Positions 1 to 9,931 are shown, numbered from the stretch's first letter. The stretch is DNA of 64,000 bases from JBFWUW01 sp050247075 (GCA_050247075.1 JBFWUW010000015.1:41024-105023); one strand, 5' to 3'. A program made the numbers and translations. The notes: generated from the letters alone by a model not told the origin.

Positions 1-3000
1 GCCATGGATGCCGATGGCAACTTTGTCGTCACCTGGTCCAGCAAGGACCAGGACGGCGACAACTGGGGCGTTTACGCCCAGCGCTACAATGCCGCCGGTG
101 TCGCCCAAGGGACAGAGTTTCTGGTCAATCTGACGACCAGCAAGGAGCAAATTGATTCCTCGGTGGCCGTGGGCGTCAATGGTGACTTCGTCATCACCTG
201 GACCAGCCACGATCAAGACGGCGATAAAGACGGGGTGTACGCCCGGCAGTACACCTCAGCCGGAGCGGCCAAGGGGGGCGAGACGCTGGTCAACACCACC
301 ACCGCGGGCGAGCAGCGGTATTCGTCCGTAGCCATGAACGCCGGCGGCGGCTTTGTGGTGGTCTGGACGGGCAACGGGCCCGGCGACGGTTTTGGGGTCT
401 TTAGCCAGCGCTTTACGGTACCAAGCGGCCTGGTCTTCACGGTGGGGGACGGCACGCGCGATACCACGATGACGTTTACGGGGACGCTAGCGCAGGTCAA
501 CGCGGTGCTGGACGGTTTGGTGTTTACCCCAAATACCGGCTTCAACGGATTGGCGACTGTAACGGTGGCCACCAACGATTTGGGGAACACCGGTTCTGGC
601 GGTGCCCAGTCGGACAGCGATGTGATCAATATCAACGTCGGCGGCAGTAATGTCGCCCCCACGCTGACGCTCAGCGGTGGAACGCTCAATTACACGGAAC
701 TTGATCCGGCCACGGTCATCGATGGCGGGGCAGGTGTCAGCGATCCCGATTCCACCGACTTCGATACCGGCCAGCTCACGGTGTTTTTCAGCGGAGGAGG
801 AACGGACGACGACCGGTTGGCCATCCGCGATCAAGGCCTGGGCCCAGGCCAGATCGGCCTGTTGGGGGCCAATGTCACCTATGGCGGAATCATGATCGGC
901 GTGTTCACCGGCGGCAGCGACGCCAGCACTCCCTTGGTGGTCACGCTGAATGCCAACGCCACTCCCTCGGCCGTGGAAGCATTGGCCCGCAATATTACGT
1001 TCCAGAATGTTTCCGCGACTCCCAGCACGCTGCCGCGAACGGTGCGGTTTCAGCTTAGCGATGGAGACGGCGGAACCAGCAGCGCCAGTACGAACATCAC
1101 GGTCACGGCCATCAACAATGCCCCCCTCGGTACGGGCGAAAGCCATTTCGTCAACGAAGACAGCACGCTCAACGTGGCTGCCGCCGGTGTACTGCTGAAT
1201 GACTTGGACCTGGACGGCGACCCGTTGAGCGCGGTTCTGGCGACCGATGTCAGCAACGGCGTTCTATCGTTGAACGCCGACGGCTCGTTCAGCTACACGC
1301 CCAATGCCAACTTCCACGGCACGGACAGTTTCACCTATTTTGCCCACGATGGCTCGGAGAACTCCAATTCCACCACGGTCACGATCACCGTCACTTCCGT
1401 GAACGATCTTCCGGTGGCCGCTAATGATACGTATGCCACGAGTATGAATATCCCCTTGGCGATTGCCGCGCCAGGCGTACTTGGCAACGACACGGATGCC
1501 GACGGCGATGCGATCCTGGCATCGCTTGTGTCCGGCCCTAGCAACGGCCTGCTGTTGTTTAGTATCGACGGATCGTACCTGTACACGCCCAACCTCTTTT
1601 TTGTCGGGACCGATACGTTTAGCTACCGAGCAACCGACTTGTTGGGAAACTCCAACGTCGCGGTGGTTACCATCAATGTTGGCAACAACGCCCCGAATGC
1701 AGCCAACGATAGTTACAGCGTCAACGAAGACAACACGCTGAATGTCGCGGCGGCGGGCGTACTGGCCAACGATACCGACGCGGACGGCAACCCGCTCTCG
1801 GCCGTGCTGGTCAGCGGGCCGGCCAACGTCGCGGCATTCACATTGAATGCCGATGGATCGTTCAACTACACCCCAAGCGCCAATTTCAACGGTACGGACA
1901 GCTTTACCTATCGGGCCAATGACGGCACGGCCAATTCCAACCTGGCGACGGTGACCATCACCGTCAACAACGTGAATGATGCGCCCGTGGCTGGTAACGA
2001 CAGCTACTCCGTCAATGAAGACAACACGTTGAATGTCGCGGCGGCGGGAGTGCTGGCCAACGACACCGATGCGGATGGTGACCCCCTCACCGCCATTCTG
2101 GTGACGGGACCGACGAAGGCCGCGGCGTTTAACCTTAATGCCGATGGATCGTTCAGCTACACGCCCAACGCCGACTTCAACGGGTTCGACAGCTTTACCT
2201 ATCGCGCTAGCGACGGCGCGCTGAACTCCAACTTGGCCACCGTGACCATCACGGTCAACTCGGTCAACGACGCGCCCGTCGCGGCCAACAGCAACTTTGC
2301 CGTCACGAACAATCAGACACTCACCATCTTGCCGCCGGATATTCTCTTGGGAAGTTTCGACGCCGATGGCGACGTGTTGACGCTGACGATTGTCAGCAGC
2401 CCGCTCCACGGCACGTTGACGTTGCGGACCGATGGTTCGCTGGAATACCGATCCAACGGCACCTATACCGGGCCGGACAGCTTTACCTACCAGATCAGCG
2501 ATGGCAACGGCGGGGTGGCCAGTGGCACGGTGACGATTGAAGTCGCCGCCGGCCTGGGTGGAGTGGCCGCCGCACCCGAGGCCCCGGCTGATTCCTCCGA
2601 CAGTGATTCCGAGGCTAATGACGGCCCATCCTTCCAAGGAGCCGGGGTGGCCCAGAAGCAGGCGGCCCATGACGCCGCCGCGCCGCCCCCTGCCCGTGCG
2701 CACGCGGGTGGCGGATCGGACGCCGGCTCGGTGACGACAACCGAACTGGCGGGTGAGGCCGAGGCCGATCCCCAAGCGGAACAAGTCTTCCTGGACTTAT
2801 CATCGAATATCGCGGTGCAGCGGGTTGTGCGGAATTTAGTGCCCCCCGCCGCCGCGGACGCCGCCAGCCAGCATTACGAGTCGGTTTATGACGATCGTTT
2901 GTTATGGGGCGATCTGATCGACATGCAGCGCGACCTGGCGGCTAACTCGCGTTTGCCGTTCGTCGCCGCCGGATCGGTGGCTGGGGCCACCGGCACGCTC

Positions 3001-3243
3001 ACGGTGGGCTACGTTTTATGGATGATCCGCGGCGGCTGGCTGGTCACCAGCATGTTGGCGCAAATGCCGGCCTGGCAATTGGTCGATCCCATGGCCGTGC
3101 TGGACTACCTCGACGAGGGTTCGTCCGACGCCAAAGGCCGCGCGGGCGAGGACGACGACGATTCCTTGGAATCGATGCTCGAAAAGAAAACCCCCGCCAA
3201 CGAAACCAAAGAAGAAACCGCCACCCAACCCCAACCGTCCTAA
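1..3243 (+). CDS. Tandem-95/cadherin-like repeat surface protein, 5' partial
   Basis: The frame is open from base 1, and the first codons are mid-repeat, so the true start lies upstream. The N-terminal part has repeats of the type FVVTWSS..DQDGD..GVYAQRY. From about residue 380 to 870 there are four to five cadherin-like/VCBS-type units of about 95 residues, each with NEDNTLNVAAAGVLANDTDAD-like and SFTYRANDG-like segments; the Asp/Asn-rich loops suggest calcium binding. An acidic Ser/Ala/Pro linker follows. A hydrophobic stretch at about residues 985-1022 (GTLTVGYVLWMIRGGW) precedes a charged tail of DDDD and KKTP-type sequence. This architecture is usual for very large planctomycete surface or adhesion proteins. 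The ligand is unknown. Confidence 0.85.
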   Translation, partial: AMDADGNFVVTWSSKDQDGDNWGVYAQRYNAAGVAQGTEFLVNLTTSKEQIDSSVAVGVNGDFVITWTSHDQDGDKDGVYARQYTSAGAAKGGETLVNTTTAGEQRYSSVAMNAGGGFVVVWTGNGPGDGFGVFSQRFTVPSGLVFTVGDGTRDTTMTFTGTLAQVNAVLDGLVFTPNTGFNGLATVTVATNDLGNTGSGGAQSDSDVININVGGSNVAPTLTLSGGTLNYTELDPATVIDGGAGVSDPDSTDFDTGQLTVFFSGGGTDDDRLAIRDQGLGPGQIGLLGANVTYGGIMIGVFTGGSDASTPLVVTLNANATPSAVEALARNITFQNVSATPSTLPRTVRFQLSDGDGGTSSASTNITVTAINNAPLGTGESHFVNEDSTLNVAAAGVLLNDLDLDGDPLSAVLATDVSNGVLSLNADGSFSYTPNANFHGTDSFTYFAHDGSENSNSTTVTITVTSVNDLPVAANDTYATSMNIPLAIAAPGVLGNDTDADGDAILASLVSGPSNGLLLFSIDGSYLYTPNLFFVGTDTFSYRATDLLGNSNVAVVTINVGNNAPNAANDSYSVNEDNTLNVAAAGVLANDTDADGNPLSAVLVSGPANVAAFTLNADGSFNYTPSANFNGTDSFTYRANDGTANSNLATVTITVNNVNDAPVAGNDSYSVNEDNTLNVAAAGVLANDTDADGDPLTAILVTGPTKAAAFNLNADGSFSYTPNADFNGFDSFTYRASDGALNSNLATVTITVNSVNDAPVAANSNFAVTNNQTLTILPPDILLGSFDADGDVLTLTIVSSPLHGTLTLRTDGSLEYRSNGTYTGPDSFTYQISDGNGGVASGTVTIEVAAGLGGVAAAPEAPADSSDSDSEANDGPSFQGAGVAQKQAAHDAAAPPPARAHAGGGSDAGSVTTTELAGEAEADPQAEQVFLDLSSNIAVQRVVRNLVPPAAADAASQHYESVYDDRLLWGDLIDMQRDLAANSRLPFVAAGSVAGATGTLTVGYVLWMIRGGWLVTSMLAQMPAWQLVDPMAVLDYLDEGSSDAKGRAGEDDDDSLESMLEKKTPANETKEETATQPQPS

Positions 3244-3301
3244 CCAAGACCAATCGACACTCGGCACTCGGCGCTCGACACTCTCCTCACTCGGCATTTC
3301 C
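3244..3301. repeat. Short TCGACACTCGGCACTC-type simple repeat
   Basis: The 58-base gap between the adhesin and the kinase is mostly a degenerate tandem of the unit CGACACTCGGCACTCGG. Related low-complexity DNA recurs at 47.7, 48.7, 49.4, 50.2, 51.6, 52.3 and 56.3 kb. Confidence 0.7.
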
Positions 3302-6295
3302 ATGTTCGTAACCGCGCGATCGCGGATGACCTTCGGCCTGGCCTGCATTCTGGTCAGCGTCCTCTGCACGGCCATGACAATTGGGCTGGTGCCGGAGCGC
3401 GAATCGGCCCTGCTGGCTGGCCGGGCCGAGTTGTGCGAGACGATCGCCATGTGCGGCTCGGACTATCTGGCCCGCGGCGAAATGCGGCGGCTGGAGCATC
3501 TGCTGCAATCAATCGTCGAGCGCAACGAGGGCCTGCTGTCGGCCGGCCTGCGGCAAGCCAACGGCAAGTTGGTTACGGAAGTTGGCGACCATGCCGCGCA
3601 GTGGACTTTGGGTGCGGACGACCGTTCGACCGGCTCCAACGTGCATGTGCCCCTGCGGTCGGGCAAGGAGAAATGGGGAGCGATCGAGCTTCGCTTTCAA
3701 CCGCTCGACACGGCTACTACCGCCGGTTTTTCCAACGCCTGGATTAGCCTGACGGTCTTCGTGGCGGCCGGTTGCTACGTGCTGTTCTTTTTCTATCTCG
3801 GCAGGATGCTCAAGCATCTCGATCCCTCCAAGGCGGTCCCCAAGCGGGTGCGGGCGGCACTCGACTCGCTGGCCGAGGGCCTGTTGGTGATCGACCGCGA
3901 GGGGCGGATCGTGCTGGCCAACCAGGCGATTGCCGCTTGGATCGGCCGCGCCCCCGAGAAGCTGATCGGCCTGGCCGCCGACAAACTCAACTGGGTGGCC
4001 AACGAGGAGAACGAACCGCTGGAGTCGTACCCCTGGGTGCGGGCGATCGAGCTCGAGTCGCCCCAGGCCGGCATCATGCTGGGCCTGGCCCGCAAGGACC
4101 ATCCCACGCAGATATTGATCGCCAATGCCTCGCCCGTGCTGGGGCACGATGGCAAGTACCGCGGCGTGCTGGTCAGCTTCGACGACGTGACACAACTGGA
4201 GGAAGTCAAGAAGGGCTTGAACGTGGCCCGGCAAGTCGCCGAGGATGCCAACCGGGCCAAGAGCGACTTTTTGGCTTGCATGAGCCACGAGATCCGCACC
4301 CCCATGAATGCCATTCTGGGCTTTACCGATGTCCTCCGCCGCGGCTTTGACGAATCGACCCAGGACCGCCAGAACTACCTCAATACCATCCATGCCAGCG
4401 GCGAACATCTGCTGGCGCTGATCAACGACATCTTGGACCTTTCCAAGATTGAGTCGGGCCATATGGAGCTGGAGCAGCAGCGCTGCTCGCCCCATCAAAT
4501 CATCATGGAAGTCGTCACGCTGTTGCGGTCGAAGTCCGAGGAAAAAGCGATCGGGCTGGAGTTTCGCACTGACGGCCCGCTGCCGGAAACGATCCAGACC
4601 GACCCGGTGCGGCTGCGGCAAACGGTGATGAATTTGGCGGGGAACGCCATCAAGTTCACCGACCAGGGCAAGGTGCAAATCGTGGCCCGGCTGGCCGGCG
4701 ACGGCCCGGCGGCCTTGCTGGCGATCGATGTCATCGACTCGGGCATTGGCATCTCGGAAGAGAACCAGCAGAGGATTTTCAACCCTTTCTCGCAGGCCGA
4801 TTCGACCATTACCCGCCGTTTTGGCGGGACGGGCCTGGGCCTGGCGATCAGCCGCAAATTGGCCACGGCGATGGGAGGGGGCATCAGCGTGGCCAGCACC
4901 CTAGGCCAAGGCAGCACGTTCACCGTCACCATCAACCCTGGCCCGTTGGCCGATGTGCCGCTGATCGAAACCGAGGCCGCGCTGGCCAAGGTGGCCCAGC
5001 AGTCGGCCAAGGGGAAGCAGACCTTGCGGTTGCCGCCGGCCAAGATCTTGGTGGCCGACGACGGCGAATCGAACCGCAACTTGATCCAGCTCGTGCTCCG
5101 CCGGGCGGGCGTGGAAGTCGTGCTGGTGGAAAACGGGCAACAGGCCGTCGATGCCGCCTTGAGCCAGCACTTCGACCTGATTCTGATGGATATGCAAATG
5201 CCGGTCCTGGATGGCTACGCCGCCACGGCGGCGCTGCGCCAGTCGGGCTACGAGTTGCCGATCATCGCGCTGACGGCCCACGCCATGCAGGGGAACGAGG
5301 AAAAATGCCGCGCCGCCGGATGCAGCGAATTTCTGACCAAGCCGATCAACATTGACCGCCTGCTGGCCAAACTGGCGGAAGTGCTGGCCGCCACAAGCGC
5401 GCGGGGTTCCATCGAGCCACAGCCGTCGCCGCCGGTTGAGGCCGTTCGCCCTGTGCCAGATGCCGTGCCAGTGGTTGTGCCCGCGGCGGTTCAACCGCCA
5501 GCACCCGTGGTTGTGGCCGAGACGCCCGTGGCCGATGCGCCACCCGCGACCGAGCAACCTGGCCATACCGAACCGCAACATTCCGAGGAGGAAGCATCCG
5601 AAGCTGACAGCCTCTCCGCTGACAGCTTCTCCGTTTCCCCCATCGAATGCGAATTCCCGCTCGATGATCTCGATTTCCTGGCCATCGCCACCAGCTTTGC
5701 CGCCAGCTTGAGCCGCAAACTGGCAGCCATGCGCGAGGCCCATGCGAGGGGCGATGGCAAGGAACTGGCGCTGCTGGCCCATTGGCTGAAAGGCTCGGGT
5801 GGAACCGCCGGTTTCGATGCCTTCACTAAACCGGCCCGCGAGTTGGAACAGGCTTGCCATGCCGATGACCGCCCGCAATGGGCCGTGCTCATTGGCCGCT
5901 TGGAAAACATGGCGGCCCGTATCAATTTGCCGTCAGCGGCGGAGGTGCCATCGGAGGAAACGAGGCCAGCGAGGCAGGCTGATTCGGCAATTCCTTCCTC
6001 CAGTTTGCCCCAGGCGGGCCTGGGCTTTCAGTCGGCGGTCGAGGCGTTCGTCGACCAGCTTCAAGAGAACCTGGTTCTGATGGAACAGGCAGCCGCGGCC
6101 AACGACTACGACTCGCTAGCCGCGCTGGCCCGCTGGCTGAAGAAGTCGGGCGTGGTGGCCGGTTATGACGATTTTACGCCTTTTGCCAAGGCACTTGGGC
6201 CATGCTGCCAGCAACGGAACGCCGCGCAAGTGGCCCACATTCTTGGCGACTTGCGGCAAGTCGTCGAACGGACCTGCTCGCCGGCGGTCTCCTAG
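3302..6295 (+). CDS. Hybrid sensor histidine kinase with PAS, REC and two HPt domains
   Basis: This 997-residue protein is a membrane phosphorelay kinase. One membrane segment lies near residues 5-25 and another near 140-165 (ISLTVFVAAGCYVLFFFYLG), bounding a short extracytoplasmic sensor. A PAS domain spans about 185-300. The HisKA H-box MSHEIRTPMN has the phosphoacceptor His329, followed by HATPase_c with N, G1 and G2 boxes (FGGTGLGLAISRK). A receiver domain begins at about 580 with Asp630 in LILMDMQMP. A Pro/Val/Ala-rich linker leads to HPt1 (His827 in AHWLKGSGGTAGF) and a second HPt-like domain where the His position is Arg944 (ARWLKKSGVVAGY). Downstream genes encode further REC, kinase and HD-GYP proteins, suggesting a common pathway. 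The input signal is unknown. Confidence 0.92.
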   Translation: MFVTARSRMTFGLACILVSVLCTAMTIGLVPERESALLAGRAELCETIAMCGSDYLARGEMRRLEHLLQSIVERNEGLLSAGLRQANGKLVTEVGDHAAQWTLGADDRSTGSNVHVPLRSGKEKWGAIELRFQPLDTATTAGFSNAWISLTVFVAAGCYVLFFFYLGRMLKHLDPSKAVPKRVRAALDSLAEGLLVIDREGRIVLANQAIAAWIGRAPEKLIGLAADKLNWVANEENEPLESYPWVRAIELESPQAGIMLGLARKDHPTQILIANASPVLGHDGKYRGVLVSFDDVTQLEEVKKGLNVARQVAEDANRAKSDFLACMSHEIRTPMNAILGFTDVLRRGFDESTQDRQNYLNTIHASGEHLLALINDILDLSKIESGHMELEQQRCSPHQIIMEVVTLLRSKSEEKAIGLEFRTDGPLPETIQTDPVRLRQTVMNLAGNAIKFTDQGKVQIVARLAGDGPAALLAIDVIDSGIGISEENQQRIFNPFSQADSTITRRFGGTGLGLAISRKLATAMGGGISVASTLGQGSTFTVTINPGPLADVPLIETEAALAKVAQQSAKGKQTLRLPPAKILVADDGESNRNLIQLVLRRAGVEVVLVENGQQAVDAALSQHFDLILMDMQMPVLDGYAATAALRQSGYELPIIALTAHAMQGNEEKCRAAGCSEFLTKPINIDRLLAKLAEVLAATSARGSIEPQPSPPVEAVRPVPDAVPVVVPAAVQPPAPVVVAETPVADAPPATEQPGHTEPQHSEEEASEADSLSADSFSVSPIECEFPLDDLDFLAIATSFAASLSRKLAAMREAHARGDGKELALLAHWLKGSGGTAGFDAFTKPARELEQACHADDRPQWAVLIGRLENMAARINLPSAAEVPSEETRPARQADSAIPSSSLPQAGLGFQSAVEAFVDQLQENLVLMEQAAAANDYDSLAALARWLKKSGVVAGYDDFTPFAKALGPCCQQRNAAQVAHILGDLRQVVERTCSPAVS

Positions 6296-6486
6296 GTTTG
6301 AGGGCGATGTCGCCCCCTACAATCGTTACAACACCGCTTTGCCAGGGCGCGTCATCCCCCATTCGCCGGTCGTGGCAACGTTTTCTGGCCTAGAGTTTGG
6401 CTGGACGGTGGTCGCCAGCCCGCGTGACGGGGCCGGTCGATCCGCGTGCCGCCCGACGACGAATAATTACGAGCGACTCCGACGCC

Positions 6487-7938
6487 ATGAATATCACCGA
6501 ACCACCCATCGAGCCCGTTGCTGGCGCGCCGCCGCGCGCCGGCCAGGCCGAGCCAACGCGCGAAGCCTCCACGTCGCCGCCCGACAACGAGGCCGCCGTC
6601 GATTTGGCCAAGGTGTATGCCTATGTGAAGCGCTCGAAGGTGATGATGGTTGACGACGAATCGGTCAACCTGATGGCGGTCGAAAAGCACTTGCGCGGCT
6701 TCGGCTACGGCAACTTTGTCAAGACGACCGAACCGGATGAAGCACTCGACATGCTCCGCCGGGAGAAGCCCGATCTGCTGCTGATGGACATTGTCATGCC
6801 GCGGACGAGCGGGTTACAACTGCTGCATGAGATTCGATCGGAACCACGTTGGCAGTGCCTGCCGGTCATTATCTTGACGGCGCAAAACGACCCGGCCACG
6901 CGGCGCGAGGCGCTCGACTCTGGTTGCAGCGATTTCCTGACGAAGCCGGTCGATCCGTGCGAACTGGCGCTGCGCGTCCGCAACATGTTGGTCTCCAAGA
7001 CCTTTTACAATCATGCCATTCAATGCGCCGACCAGTTGGAAGCCCAAGTAGACCAGCAAGCCCAAGCCTTGGCCGCCGCGCAGCAAGCCTCGGAGTTGCG
7101 CTACCAATCGGGCAAGGCCGAGATTGCCACCGAGGTCTTGCACAATGTCGGCAACGCCCTTAACAGCGTGAATGTGGGTGTGAACCTGTTGACGTATACC
7201 GTGCGCGATTCCAAGTTGGCCTCGCTGCGGCGGGCCCTGGCATTGCTTTGCGAGCACCAAGGCGGCCTGGACCGCTATCTGGCCAAGGACGAACGGGGGC
7301 GGGTGTTGCTCCCCTATTTGTGTGAGGTGGCCGACACGCTGCTTCAGGAAAAAGACAAAATCCAGTCCGAACTGGACCTGTTGAGCCGCCATCTGGAACA
7401 TATCAACGCCGTCGTGGCCACGCAGCAAAAGCACGCCATGTTGTGCAATGTGCGGGAGAGCGTGGCCCTGGACGCGCTACTGGCCGATGTCGATGACTTG
7501 CTGGGCGGGGCCATCGCCAGGAACAACATCGAGGTCATCCGCGATTACGAAGAGATTCCATGCGTCGTTACCGACCGCCAGCGGCTGTTGCAAGTGTTGC
7601 TCAACGTCATCAAGAATGCCGCCGACTCCATTCAGTTGGCTCAACCGTCGGGCGGCGGCCGGCTGGAGTTCCGCCTGGGCCAGGCCGACGAACAACGGGC
7701 TTTTGTCGAGATTCGGGACAACGGAGTCGGCATCCCGCAAGAAGTCCTGGCGAAGCTGTTTGCGCACGGCTTTACCACCAAACGCGACGGCCACGGATTT
7801 GGCCTGCATAGTTGCGCGAACATTATTCAAGAACTGGGCGGTTCCATTCAGGCTCGCAGTGACGGTGCCGGAAAAGGCGCTACGTTTCGCCTGGAATTGC
7901 CCTTTATAGCGGATCGTTTGGATAATGATCCTTTGTGA
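6487..7938 (+). CDS. REC-histidine kinase (cytoplasmic)
   Basis: This 483-residue protein has an N-terminal receiver domain (about residues 50-170, phospho-Asp101 in LLLMDIVMP, Lys in FLTKPVD). A coiled linker follows, then an atypical H-box EVLHNVGNALNSV with His219, and a HATPase_c domain with N-box LLNVIKNAADSI and DNGVGIPQE / GHGFGLH motifs. No membrane segment is visible, so it is probably soluble and acts as an intermediate kinase. The frame can be extended 30 codons upstream to a TTG, but the ATG at 6487 is preferred because the extension is not domain-like. It lies 191 bp after the hybrid kinase and before two more response regulators. Confidence 0.9.
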   Translation: MNITEPPIEPVAGAPPRAGQAEPTREASTSPPDNEAAVDLAKVYAYVKRSKVMMVDDESVNLMAVEKHLRGFGYGNFVKTTEPDEALDMLRREKPDLLLMDIVMPRTSGLQLLHEIRSEPRWQCLPVIILTAQNDPATRREALDSGCSDFLTKPVDPCELALRVRNMLVSKTFYNHAIQCADQLEAQVDQQAQALAAAQQASELRYQSGKAEIATEVLHNVGNALNSVNVGVNLLTYTVRDSKLASLRRALALLCEHQGGLDRYLAKDERGRVLLPYLCEVADTLLQEKDKIQSELDLLSRHLEHINAVVATQQKHAMLCNVRESVALDALLADVDDLLGGAIARNNIEVIRDYEEIPCVVTDRQRLLQVLLNVIKNAADSIQLAQPSGGGRLEFRLGQADEQRAFVEIRDNGVGIPQEVLAKLFAHGFTTKRDGHGFGLHSCANIIQELGGSIQARSDGAGKGATFRLELPFIADRLDNDPL

Positions 7939-8029
7939 ACGATTCAAATGGCATAGCTTTCGGCCTTCCGTTGGTCGGCCTGGGCTCATTGGCCGTACGA
8001 AACGCAATAAGCACGAGGTGGATTAAGCC

Positions 8030-8551
8030 ATGCAGTGGTCCAAGAACCGGCGCGTGTTGATCATCGACGACAACCCATCCATCCATGCCGATTTCCGCAA
8101 GATTCTTGGCGGCAGACCGGTCCATCCCGGGCTGGACGCCAAGGAGGCGGTGCTGTTTGGCCCAGTGGAAGGGGGCCGCGCATCGGGCGCTGACGACGCC
8201 TTTGATATTGACTCGGCCTCGCAAGGCGAGGAGGGCCTGGAAATGGCCCTGCAGGCGCGGCGGGAAGGCTGCCCCTACGCGCTGGCCTTTGTCGATCTGC
8301 GGATGCCGCCGGGAATGGACGGAGTGGAAACGATCGAGCGCATCTGGCCGCTCGATGCTGAAATGCAATTTGTCATCTGCTCGGCTTACTCAGACTATTC
8401 CGCCCAAGACATTGTGCAGCGGCTGGGGTGCTCTGACCGGCTGCTGCTATTGCGAAAACCGTGCGATGGCGCGGAGATCTTGCTGCTGGCCATGGCGCTT
8501 TGCGAAAAGTGGAACCTGGCGCACGCGATGAAGGAAGCCACTTCCACCTGA
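8030..8551 (+). CDS. Stand-alone response regulator receiver protein
   Basis: This 173-residue protein is a single receiver domain. RRVLIIDDNPSIHADF supplies the acidic pocket, ALAFVDLRMPPGMDG the phospho-Asp89, and LLLLRKPCD the conserved Lys. Between the first strand and the active Asp there is a longer insertion (GGRPVHPGLDAKEAV...) than in classic CheY, a layout often seen in receivers that start multidomain planctomycete and deltaproteobacterial regulators. There is no output domain, so it probably shuttles phosphate between neighbouring kinases and HPt domains. The ATG follows AAGCACGAGGTGGATTAAGCC, with a plausible AGGTGG ribosome site. Confidence 0.88.
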   Translation: MQWSKNRRVLIIDDNPSIHADFRKILGGRPVHPGLDAKEAVLFGPVEGGRASGADDAFDIDSASQGEEGLEMALQARREGCPYALAFVDLRMPPGMDGVETIERIWPLDAEMQFVICSAYSDYSAQDIVQRLGCSDRLLLLRKPCDGAEILLLAMALCEKWNLAHAMKEATST

Positions 8552-8607
8552 TCCAAGACACCGTGGCCGCACCCAGGCCAATCCAACCCCACTTCAAGAC
8601 AATAGCC

Positions 8608-9831
8608 GTGAACCAGACCGACCTTCTTATCGCGGAATCGCCCGACGTGACGCCTTGGCGCGGCACGGATGGCATGCCCTCGCCAGAACTGTCGGTCGCG
8701 GACCTGCCGGCGGAGTCGTTATTGCGCCCCCGCGAGCGGACGACCAGTGGCAAGGTCATGATCGTGGATGACGAACCGATCATCATCGCGGTCGTGCAAA
8801 AGTATCTCAAACAGTCCGGCTACGGCAATTTCATCACCACCACCGAGCCCCGCGAGGCGCTGGACATGATTCGCGGCCAAAAGCCCGACGTGATCGTGAT
8901 GGATGTGATGATGCCGCACGTCAGCGGCTTGAACATTTTGGAGGTCATTCGCGGAGACCGCAATCTGCACCATCTGCCGGTGGTCATGATGACCGCGTCG
9001 GGCCACGATGGCATGAAACAAGAGGCGATCGACCTGGGCGCCACCGACTTTCTGACCAAACCGATCAAGTCGACCGAGTTGGTCCCCCGGATTCGCAATG
9101 CCCTGGTCGTCAAGGCCCACCACGACCAACTGGCCGCTTACTCCACGCGGCTGGAGCAAGAAGTCCACCTTCGCACCGCCGAACTCGACCGCTCGCGCCA
9201 GGAGATTATCCAGGTGCTGGCGGCCGCCGCCGAATATCGCGACCAGGAAACCGGCAACCACGTGCTGCGGGTGGGCCGCTATGCCGGCATCATTGCCCGG
9301 CAGCTCAATTTCAGCCCGGCCCGGGTGGAGCTGATTTCTCAAGCCGCCATTTTGCACGACGTAGGCAAAATTGGCATCACCGACACCATCTTGCATAAGC
9401 CAGGCAAGCTTACCGATGATGAAATGGCCGTCATCAAGCAACATTGCCGATACGGCCAGAAGATTTTGCAATGCATGCCGAGCGATGAGCGGCCATCCAT
9501 ACGACCGGCGGTATCGCCGCAAAGCCAGTCGCCCATTTTGCGCATGGCCGCCGTCATCGCCATTAGCCATCATGAGAAATGGGACGGCACGGGCTATCCT
9601 CATGGACTAGCGGGCGAGGCTATTCCCATTGAGGGCCGTATTACCGCCGTGGCCGATGTGTACGACGCGCTCAGCAGCCGCCGCCCCTACAAAGAGCCGC
9701 TGCCGCCACAGCGCTGTCTGGAGATGATGCAAAAAGGCCGGGGCACCCACTTCGATCCCCAAGTCCTGGATGCCTTTGTCGCCCGCTTCGCGGATATCGT
9801 CAAAGTCTCCACCGAACTGACCGACGGCTAA
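8608..9831 (+). CDS. REC-HD-GYP cyclic-di-GMP phosphodiesterase
   Basis: This 407-residue response regulator has a receiver domain (phospho-Asp99 in VIVMDVMMP, FLTKPI) followed by a helical linker and an HD-GYP hydrolase domain. His250-Asp251 lie in AILHDVGKIG; HHEKWDGTGYP (His321 to Pro331) and DVYDALSSRRPYK complete the signature. Such proteins hydrolyse cyclic-di-GMP when the receiver is phosphorylated. A GTG start at 8608 (VNQTDLLIAES) is chosen because an upstream GTG at 8461 would overlap the receiver gene by 90 bases and add non-conserved sequence. It is the last gene of the signalling block and the likely output. Confidence 0.9.
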   Translation: MNQTDLLIAESPDVTPWRGTDGMPSPELSVADLPAESLLRPRERTTSGKVMIVDDEPIIIAVVQKYLKQSGYGNFITTTEPREALDMIRGQKPDVIVMDVMMPHVSGLNILEVIRGDRNLHHLPVVMMTASGHDGMKQEAIDLGATDFLTKPIKSTELVPRIRNALVVKAHHDQLAAYSTRLEQEVHLRTAELDRSRQEIIQVLAAAAEYRDQETGNHVLRVGRYAGIIARQLNFSPARVELISQAAILHDVGKIGITDTILHKPGKLTDDEMAVIKQHCRYGQKILQCMPSDERPSIRPAVSPQSQSPILRMAAVIAISHHEKWDGTGYPHGLAGEAIPIEGRITAVADVYDALSSRRPYKEPLPPQRCLEMMQKGRGTHFDPQVLDAFVARFADIVKVSTELTDG

Positions 9832-9931
9832 GGAACGACCGAAAAATAACTTCGGAGTTTTCTTTTCCCTCACCCTGCCCTCTCCCGGAGAGGGAGAGGA
9901 GTTGATGGAGAAGTTATTTTTCGGTCGTTCC
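9832..9931. repeat. Perfect 22-bp inverted repeat with nested palindrome
   Basis: The arms 9832-9853 and 9910-9931 are exact reverse complements (GGAACGACCGAAAAATAACT...). The 56-base interior contains the smaller palindrome CCCTCTCCCGGAGAGGG, the same core as the dispersed R2 repeat. It begins directly after the HD-GYP stop codon and lies between two convergent genes, so it could act as a two-way terminator or be a MITE-like insertion. Confidence 0.85.

Noticed and set aside
1264..2784. A long minus-strand open frame antisense to the adhesin
   Set aside because: It mirrors the tandem repeats of the plus-strand gene in high-GC DNA and shows no domain of its own.
8461..8607. An earlier GTG start for the HD-GYP gene
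   Set aside because: It would overlap the receiver gene by 90 bases and add non-conserved residues.
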